Origin: an uncultured Prevotella sp.
GTDB lineage: Bacteria > Bacteroidota > Bacteroidia > Bacteroidales > Bacteroidaceae
DNA: 14,916 nt
Reading direction: 5' to 3'
Assembly: GCA_900543975.1 (NCBI GenBank)
Contig: UQTI01000070.1
Span: forward strand, 1-14,916
The notes below the pieces were generated by a model, which was not told the DNA's origin, searched no databases, and saw only the letters and a list, made by a program, of their open reading frames with translations. The translations under genes were made by a program, and so were the position numbers. Position 1 is the first letter of the stretch, and every line of letters starts with the position of its first letter. Shown here in pieces: positions 7,612-13,156 of the stretch.

Positions 7612-7665
7612 GCGTCTGACGAAAGACAGTGAGTCTGACGAAAGACGACGCGTCTGACAAGAGTT
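7612..7665 (+). repeat. Three 19-bp-period repeats in the leader
   Basis: GTCTGACGAAAGAC occurs at 7614-7627 and 7633-7646, and the shortened GTCTGACAAGAG starts at 7652, so the spacing is exactly 19 bases twice. Inside each full unit GTCT can pair with AGAC around GACGAA, giving a row of small RNA hairpins. The array lies in the probable 5' untranslated region of the gene at 7699. Function unknown; a binding array for a protein or RNA is one possibility. Confidence 0.8.
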
Positions 7666-7698
7666 AGAAAAATCTTAATGAAGTGAAACCCTTAAAAA

Positions 7699-8073
7699 AT
7701 GAAAGTTATGAAGACAAATGCAAAACTTATCGTCCTCGTGTTCGCACTCATGTGCGTGTTCTCTGCTCCTGCATGGCCTCAGGTGGGCAAGGGTGCCTAC
7801 AAAGCGGGTATGGCTGTAACCAAAGCCACCACTCATTATGTGGCAACTGGCGCATATAACCGTCAACTCAACACAATACGTCAGAACTCAAACGTTCTCC
7901 GATTGCAGGGTGTATCTGTTCCGCACAATGTGGTCATGAAAAACTCTATTCGTCGCAATCAGGAAACCGTAGAAAGACTAAGACGTTCGTCTGAGCAGAT
8001 AAGAAAATGTGGTGTTATCTCACCTACAAAAAAGAGCGTTAAGCCCTTGCCCGCTAAAACAGCACGTCAATAA
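7699..8073 (+). CDS. Small exported basic protein of unknown function
   Basis: A 124-residue protein with a Sec signal peptide (hydrophobic core LIVLVFALMCVFSA, likely cleaved around APAWPQ), leaving a mature chain of about 98 residues. The mature part is basic and rich in Arg, Lys, Asn and Gln, has one central helical segment (RRNQETVERLRRSSEQIRK) and a Pro/Lys tail ending PLPAKTARQ. No family is recognised. ATG 7699 (MKVMKTNAK) and ATG 7708 are both possible starts. It lies 60 nt upstream of the peptidase-T-like gene on the same strand, and both products carry an AWP motif at or just after the signal peptide, so they may be co-expressed in the envelope. It is probably periplasmic or secreted. 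Confidence 0.75.
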   Translation: MKVMKTNAKLIVLVFALMCVFSAPAWPQVGKGAYKAGMAVTKATTHYVATGAYNRQLNTIRQNSNVLRLQGVSVPHNVVMKNSIRRNQETVERLRRSSEQIRKCGVISPTKKSVKPLPAKTARQ

Positions 8074-8133
8074 AAGATATGGCGTTTTTTTAGTTTGCTA
8101 AACGTTACATTTAACTTAAAAATATCCGATTTT

Positions 8134-9636
8134 ATGAAGAAGCTTAATCTAAATGTGAAAACGATCTGCCTCATGGCAATGTTCTTCGTTGCATGGCCAG
8201 CATGCGCTTCGAGCCCCGCATGGCCTTCTAATCCCGCATGGCCTTCTAATCCTGCATGGCCTTCCGACCCTGCATGGCCCTCAGCCCCCTCTTGCCAAGC
8301 TAAGGCTAAAGCAAAGGTCAAGACACAAACAAGAACCTACGACAGCAAGGCCGTAGAAAAGATGACAGAGCGCTTCGTCGCTTATGCCAAGATAAACAGT
8401 CAGGGTACCGACACCTCCGACATGAGCGTGTTTCCCATCAACGCAGGTCAGCGAGAGATGGCGCAAAAGGTGGAGGCCGACCTTCAAGCTGCCGTGCGTG
8501 GCACCTCTGCCACCGTGCGCCGTAGCGAGAGCGAATATGTGTATGTTAAGATTCCTGCCAACGCAAAGGGCATCCCGTCAATAATGTTTATGGCGCATCT
8601 TGACATCACCCCCGAGGCTCCCGGCGGCAACATCACGCCTGTGGTCCATCGCGCTTACGATGGTGGTGACCTTGTGTTGTCCGGCTCGTTGGTGCTCAGT
8701 CCGTCAACACCGCAGGGCAGACATCTTGCCCAGTGTGTGGGCAAGACCATCGTCACCTCCGACGGCACAACGCTCCTTGGTGCCGACGACAAGACGGGAT
8801 GTGCCATCCTCGTGACCCTTGTGGAGCGTGTGGTCCGTGACAAGAACATGCGTCATGGCGATCTCTATTTTGTTTTCTCACAGAACGAGGACATTGGTCG
8901 TGCTGCCGACCGTTTTGAGGCCTCTTATGTTGACGGTTCGCCCGACGTGGTGATAGACATTGACGGCGACACGCAGACCCGTTTCTCCGTTGCCAACTTC
9001 ACAGCCGCTGCCCGTGTCTACCGTTTCTCTGGCAAGGAAGCGCATCCTGGCGATGCCTATGCCAGCAAATATGGCGATGTGCTCACCGCTGCTGCCTTTT
9101 TCATAGGCCAACTTCCGCCAGCCAAGCATCCATCGGCAAGCCGTGGCACGCAGGGCTACATCCACTGTTACGCCATGACCCCCATAACCACAACCAACGG
9201 TGTAAGCTCTACCGAGGTGAAAGTTCGCCTACGCTATTTTGACAAGCAAGAGGGCGACACCTTACGCTCTCTTCTCGACGGGGCGGCCACAGCCATGCGC
9301 CAAGCCTATCCTAACGTTCGCGTTGAGGCTCAACCCGAGTTTATGCAGTATGAGAACGTGGCTTACACCATGGCTCCCTCCCTAACCTCTGTCATCGTGG
9401 AGAGTGGCCGCGAGTGTGGTCTTGCGCTTGAGCCGCAGAGCGAGCGTGGCGGCACCACCTCGGCCATGATGGCAGCCAAAGGTCTGCGTGGCGGTCCTTG
9501 TCTCTACAGCGGCCAGCAGGCTGAGCACAGCGTCTACGAGTGGACGTGTGTGGAGGACATGCTCCAGATGACCGATGTGGCTGAAACGGTTATACGCAAA
9601 ATTGCCAGCCAAGGCAATTCTTTTCACATAAATTAA
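8134..9636 (+). CDS. Exported peptidase-T-like M20 metallopeptidase
   Basis: An M20B aminopeptidase related to PepT, which removes the N-terminal residue of tripeptides. ATG 8134 begins a clear Sec signal (MKKLNLNVKTICLMAMFF, ending near ACA/S); an upstream in-frame TTG at 8095 is less likely. Residues about 28-52 are a low-complexity PAWPS(N/D) repeat. The catalytic domain follows: metal-binding His155 and Asp157 in MAHLDI, the bridging Asp in GADDKTG (218-219), general base Glu252 in QNEDIG, Asp277 in DIDGD, HPG at His304 in the dimerisation domain, RGGTTSA, and metal-binding His465 near the end. By alignment to E. coli PepT from memory, the ligand after the catalytic Glu is Asp253 instead of Glu, and RGGTDG reads RGGTTS. 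The 500 residues exceed E. coli PepT (408) mainly by the signal, repeat and linker. Well-known PepT enzymes are cytoplasmic, so export is unusual. Confidence 0.85.
   Translation: MKKLNLNVKTICLMAMFFVAWPACASSPAWPSNPAWPSNPAWPSDPAWPSAPSCQAKAKAKVKTQTRTYDSKAVEKMTERFVAYAKINSQGTDTSDMSVFPINAGQREMAQKVEADLQAAVRGTSATVRRSESEYVYVKIPANAKGIPSIMFMAHLDITPEAPGGNITPVVHRAYDGGDLVLSGSLVLSPSTPQGRHLAQCVGKTIVTSDGTTLLGADDKTGCAILVTLVERVVRDKNMRHGDLYFVFSQNEDIGRAADRFEASYVDGSPDVVIDIDGDTQTRFSVANFTAAARVYRFSGKEAHPGDAYASKYGDVLTAAAFFIGQLPPAKHPSASRGTQGYIHCYAMTPITTTNGVSSTEVKVRLRYFDKQEGDTLRSLLDGAATAMRQAYPNVRVEAQPEFMQYENVAYTMAPSLTSVIVESGRECGLALEPQSERGGTTSAMMAAKGLRGGPCLYSGQQAEHSVYEWTCVEDMLQMTDVAETVIRKIASQGNSFHIN
8218..8289 (+). repeat. 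18-bp tandem repeat encoding PAWPS(N/D)
   Basis: GCATGGCC recurs at 8218, 8236, 8254 and 8272 with exact 18-base spacing; a related copy lies upstream at 8191 (AWPA), inside the signal peptide. The units encode AWPSNP, AWPSNP, AWPSDP and AWPSAP. The first two are nearly identical at DNA level and the last two have diverged. The period keeps the reading frame, so copy number can change without breaking the gene. Confidence 0.9.
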
Positions 9637-9649
9637 GCTAACTATCATT

Positions 9650-9687
9650 TTCCCGCGTCGTCCTTATAGTGACGGCACGGGAATTTT
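9650..9687 (+). terminator. Rho-independent terminator after the peptidase gene
   Basis: TTCCCGCGTCGTC (9650-9662) pairs with GACGGCACGGGAA (9671-9683) with one mismatch and one G-U pair around an 8-nt loop, followed directly by TTTT. It begins 13 nt after the stop codon and ends rightward transcription ahead of the convergent gene. Confidence 0.85.
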
Positions 9688-9714
9688 CTGTTTGTACCAA
9701 TAGGGCATAAACGC

Positions 9715-9748
9715 AAAAAAAAGCCACCCCTGCTCACGCAGAAGTGAC
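9715..9748 (-). terminator. Rho-independent terminator of the outer-membrane protein gene
   Basis: Read on the minus strand, GTCACTTCTGC (9748-9738) pairs with GCAGGGGTGGC (9733-9723), including three or so G-U pairs, around the loop GTGA, which is a GNRA tetraloop. Eight T residues follow (complement of A 9715-9722). It lies about 70 bases downstream of the minus-strand stop codon. Confidence 0.88.
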
Positions 9749-9795
9749 TCCAAAATTATTCTAATTAACCCAAAACATTATCTAAAAATCCATTT

Positions 9796-9823
9796 CTGAT
9801 TTCTCGTTACTGATTTGTCGTTA
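9796..9823. repeat. 14-bp tandem repeat covering a stop codon
   Basis: CTGATTTCTCGTTA (9796-9809) is followed directly by CTGATTTGTCGTTA (9810-9823), with one mismatch. On the minus strand the unit begins with TAA, and the copy at 9823-9810 supplies the stop codon of the outer-membrane protein gene. Confidence 0.85.
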
Positions 9824-12805
9824 CATCATTCTTGGCGGTCGCATGCCGCCACCCATTGGCGGTCTCATGCCGCCAGGGCCACCAAAGCCTCCGTGTCTAC
9901 CACGACCGCCGAAGCCGCCACGACCCTCAGGGCCTCTGTTGCCGTCGCGTCCGCCTATCTTGCCTCCAAACATGTTGAAGCGGTAGACCACATGCAGCAT
10001 GGCGTAGCTGTTGATGCTGTTATACTCGATGTCGCTGCGTTGCGTGGCGTTGATGGTTCTGCTGAAGTTGCTCTGGTTGTCGAGAATGTCGTAGAACTGC
10101 AGCATCACCGTCAGCGGCTTGCCCTTGAGGAAGCTCTGTGCTATCTGCGCGTTCCACACCAGCTCGTTCGTGTTCATCGACTTGTCGCTGTAGCCGCGTC
10201 GGCTGTTCTCGTGCAGGTCGGTGCTGAGGCTCATGCCCCACGGCGTGTTTACAGAGAGCGTGCCTCCATAGGCAAACTGCCATGTGTCGAGGTTGGCCTG
10301 GCTCTGCAGCTCGTTGCGCGAGTGGGTGTAGTTGAATGATCCGTCGAGCGCCAGCTCCACCCAGTTGGTGCGCAGGCTCGTCTCCAGTCGCTCGCCTATG
10401 TTAAGGCTCTTCGTCACGTTTTTCTGCGCCGTGGCGCTGCGGTTGAGGTTCACGAAGCCCACCATGTGGTTGTAGCCATAGTTGGTCGACGTGTTGACGT
10501 TCCAGACGCCTGTCGTGTCTATCGACGTGTTGAACATAAACATGCCGTTGATGTTCCAGTTGCCGTTTATGTTGCGCGGCGTTGTTGTCCGTCCGCCCGT
10601 CTTTTCGTCATAGGTCGTCTCCGAACCCACGGCGTTGCGGGTGTTTGAGAAGTTGAGGAACGACACGATGACCTGTGAGCGCTTCTGTCTGAAGTTGTGG
10701 TAGAAGGCGAACAAGTTGTTCGTGAACGACGGCTTCAGACCGGGGTTACCCTTTCTGATGTTCAGCGGGTCGCTGTCGTCAGTGATGTCGAGCATGTCGC
10801 TCATGCTTGGCTGTGACGTTGTGCCGCGGTAGCGAATGCGCAGGTCGTGCGTGTTGCTGAAGCGGTATCTGAAGTCGAGTGTCGGCGTGACGTTCACCAC
10901 GTTGCGTGTGGTGTCAGAGTGAACGCCGTGATAGTCTTGTATGAAGTGTGAGGTCTGTGGCTGCACCATCACGCCCACGTTGAAGTTATATTTTTCTCTG
11001 ATCATTCGGAACATCAGCTCCATGTCATGCGTGTAGTTCTTATATTCCGAGAATCTGCTCAGCGACTCGTCCTTGTAGTCGGTATATGGTTTCTGCAAGA
11101 GTGTGAGATAGCCGTCCCAGTTGCGGTAGCTGTTTGCCACGTCGCTGAAGAAATTCTCGCCCAGATTGCTGAAATCGTATGTTGCGCGGTCGCTCTTGCT
11201 GTAGCTGTAGTTGAACTTGTAGCTCATCTGCAGGAACGTTGCCTTCCACAGCGGCTCGCTGTATGTTGTCTGCACCGTGTAGCTCCACGTCTTTGTGGGC
11301 GTCACGTTGTAGCGGTTTGTCTGGTATGTAGAGTCGGCTTCGGGGTTAAGCTTGCTCTTTATCTGGTAGAGGTGCACGTTGTTTGTCGACAAGCTCTTGC
11401 TGTTGCCCTCGTTGTAAGAGCCCTCCAGACGCAGCGTCACGTTACGTCCCATGCTGTTGAGCTTGCGGTTCAGTTGCAGCGAGCCTCCCACCTGCTTGCT
11501 GTCGCTGTAAGACAGCGAGTTGTTGCGGTTGCTGTTCACCATCAGCCCCTCTGCCGCCATCTGCTTTATTGCCTCTGCTGTCAACGGGTCGCTGACGTGT
11601 AGGTAAGGGTCATCGTTATATGATGCCGCTTGGCTTCCTGAGCGCGAGTCGTTAGAAGAGTAGCTGAACCGCGGGCGGAACATGATGTTTGTCAGCGTGT
11701 CGGGCTTCCATTCAAGACGCATGCGCGCATCCCAACTGTTGGAGCGTGTGTAGTTTTGGCTTATGCTGTTGCTGTAAGCTCCGTTGGTGGTTATGAAGTT
11801 TTGCGCCGAACTCTTCGAGTACGCATCGCCGTCGTTGTGGTTCCACCTCACGCTACCGTCGAGCTGCAGCGTCTTCTGGTTGTCATAGTTGAAGTTGGCA
11901 CCGAGCATCTTCGACGCGCTCAGTCCGCTGCTTCCTCGTCCGAAGTTGCCTCGTCCGCCGCCACCTGGAAATCCTCTGTCGCTCACGTTGTTGGCGCTTC
12001 CGAAGGTCATGACCCTAATGTCGTTCTGCATCACGGCAGCCATGAGGCGTTCCGAGTAGCGGTTCTGTGTGCCCACGCTCACGTCGGCGTTCGAAAACAT
12101 GCCTTTGTTCATGCCTCTCTTTATGCCGAAATCGAGAACTGTCGACTCGTTGCCGTCGTCAATGCCTGTCACGCGAGCGAGATCGCTCTTCTCGTCATAA
12201 GCCTTGATCTTGTCCACGATGGAGGTGGGCAGGTTCTTGAGGGCTGTCTTCGTGTCGCCCGTCATAAACTCCTTTCCGTCAACCTTGATCTTCTTGACCT
12301 CTTTGCCGTTGATCGTTATCTTTCCGTTTTCATCGATCTCGGCACCCGGCAGGCGCTTCACAAGCTCCTCAATGGCAGACCCCTCGGGTGTGCGGAAAGC
12401 CGACGAGTTGTAGACGAACGTGTCTTTCTTCACAACCACCTTCTTGGCTTGTCCCGTCACGGTTGCTCCCTTAAGCATTACGGCGTCTTCGCTCATGGTC
12501 ATGTTGCCCATGTTCATGTCGCGGTCGCTGCTGATTGTGATGTTCTTCACAAGAGTTTTGTAGCCAACGCTTGTGAGCTTGAGCAGAAACTTGCCGTTCT
12601 TAGGCGCCTTTAGGCTGAAAGAGCCTCTCGTGTCGCTCACCGTTCCCGCCACATAGGCACTGTCTGTTCGCAGCAGTTGCACGGTAACCTGTTCCATCGC
12701 TTCCTTTGTTTCGTTGTCGGTCAGCGTGCCGCTGATTTTCCTTTCCTGTGCGCTTGCTGCCAAGGCCATGATGGCGAGCAGCAGCGTCATTAGTGTTTTC
12801 TTCAT
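9821..12805 (-). CDS. TonB-receptor-like outer-membrane beta-barrel protein
   Basis: A 994-residue outer-membrane protein. In order: Sec signal peptide (1-19, cleaved after AASA before Q), a CarboxypepD_reg-like domain (about 23-105, GTLTDNETKEAMEQVTVQLL and GTVSDTRGSFSLKAP), a plug-like domain (about 122-232, with PEGSAIEELVKRLPGAEID and GDTKTALKNLP) and a long barrel ending near VVYRFNMF at 946. I place it in the outer-membrane beta-barrel family related to TonB-dependent receptors (PF14905 type) and not the SusC type: no SusD gene is adjacent and no clear TonB box is seen. A Gly-rich loop (RGFPGGGGRGNFGRG, near 275-290) and a Gly/Arg-rich tail (947-994) are unusual. It stands alone on the minus strand, convergent with the peptidase gene and divergent from mod. 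Its substrate cannot be deduced. Confidence 0.9.
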   Translation of the reverse strand: MKKTLMTLLLAIMALAASAQERKISGTLTDNETKEAMEQVTVQLLRTDSAYVAGTVSDTRGSFSLKAPKNGKFLLKLTSVGYKTLVKNITISSDRDMNMGNMTMSEDAVMLKGATVTGQAKKVVVKKDTFVYNSSAFRTPEGSAIEELVKRLPGAEIDENGKITINGKEVKKIKVDGKEFMTGDTKTALKNLPTSIVDKIKAYDEKSDLARVTGIDDGNESTVLDFGIKRGMNKGMFSNADVSVGTQNRYSERLMAAVMQNDIRVMTFGSANNVSDRGFPGGGGRGNFGRGSSGLSASKMLGANFNYDNQKTLQLDGSVRWNHNDGDAYSKSSAQNFITTNGAYSNSISQNYTRSNSWDARMRLEWKPDTLTNIMFRPRFSYSSNDSRSGSQAASYNDDPYLHVSDPLTAEAIKQMAAEGLMVNSNRNNSLSYSDSKQVGGSLQLNRKLNSMGRNVTLRLEGSYNEGNSKSLSTNNVHLYQIKSKLNPEADSTYQTNRYNVTPTKTWSYTVQTTYSEPLWKATFLQMSYKFNYSYSKSDRATYDFSNLGENFFSDVANSYRNWDGYLTLLQKPYTDYKDESLSRFSEYKNYTHDMELMFRMIREKYNFNVGVMVQPQTSHFIQDYHGVHSDTTRNVVNVTPTLDFRYRFSNTHDLRIRYRGTTSQPSMSDMLDITDDSDPLNIRKGNPGLKPSFTNNLFAFYHNFRQKRSQVIVSFLNFSNTRNAVGSETTYDEKTGGRTTTPRNINGNWNINGMFMFNTSIDTTGVWNVNTSTNYGYNHMVGFVNLNRSATAQKNVTKSLNIGERLETSLRTNWVELALDGSFNYTHSRNELQSQANLDTWQFAYGGTLSVNTPWGMSLSTDLHENSRRGYSDKSMNTNELVWNAQIAQSFLKGKPLTVMLQFYDILDNQSNFSRTINATQRSDIEYNSINSYAMLHVVYRFNMFGGKIGGRDGNRGPEGRGGFGGRGRHGGFGGPGGMRPPMGGGMRPPRMM

Positions 12806-13156
12806 AGTGTTACATTAGTCTCTGTGCCTATCGGTTGACATGTGCCTATTGGCTTTCGGTTAGGATGTCATGTTGAGAGGCTCTTTTTAAATTGAATTTG
12901 CGATATTATGACGCTCCTTCTGGGAAAAGGTTTAACCAATGTCGGTTTTTTTTTGAAAAAAATGATTCTTTGTCATATTGGTCTTTACAAAACATCCTTA
13001 CACATATTTTATTTTTACCGTGCTTTTCGTTCGTCGTTCTTTCAACATTTTTCTTTTTTATCCCATCATTTCTTTTTTTTTTCAATGTAATTTAGTATTT
13101 TTGTTGGATGAATAGAAAATAAGGTCAAGCAATCACACAAGACAACAAAAAGAGAT
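12806..13156. other. AT-rich divergent intergenic region
   Basis: No gene is supported here. It must hold the promoters of the leftward outer-membrane protein gene and the rightward mod gene. Seen: the partial direct repeat TGTGCCTAT(C/T)GG at about 12823 and 12841, T9 at 12946-12954 followed by GA7, several other T runs, T10 at 13073-13082, and a candidate mod promoter at 13096. I found no exact TAnnTTTG element on the minus strand for the outer-membrane protein gene. Confidence 0.6.
13096..13103 (+). promoter_or_regulatory. Candidate Bacteroidetes -7 element TATTTTTG for mod
   Basis: Exact TAnnTTTG match 54 bases before the mod ATG. The place where a -33 TTTG box is expected, about 20 bases upstream, falls inside the T10 run 13073-13082, so the -33 element would be TTTT and its spacing would depend on the length of the run. 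Confidence 0.5.

Noticed and set aside
7612..7665. Possible CRISPR array
   Set aside because: Only three short units with 5-base spacers and no cas genes; the spacing is far too small.
8095..8133. TTG start of the peptidase gene
   Set aside because: It would add 13 residues in front of a well-formed signal peptide that begins at ATG 8134.
9520..9543. Loss of the C-terminal zinc-binding His in the peptidase
   Set aside because: The Tyr two residues before Trp aligns with the second His of HGKHEF in E. coli PepT. Counting from the C-terminus, the zinc ligand H379 is the first His of that motif, which is kept here as His465.
11756..12613. Long open frame on the plus strand opposite the outer-membrane protein gene
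   Set aside because: It is antisense to a clearly recognised protein, has a low-complexity Val/Ala/His composition and no domain. It is a codon-bias shadow.
9821..12805. SusC-type glycan uptake locus
   Set aside because: No SusD-like gene is adjacent, and the N-terminal plug and size fit the other beta-barrel family better.
12987..13002. Minus-strand -7 promoter for the outer-membrane protein gene (ATGTTTTG)
   Set aside because: It does not match TA at the first two positions and lies about 190 bases from the start codon, so it was not called.
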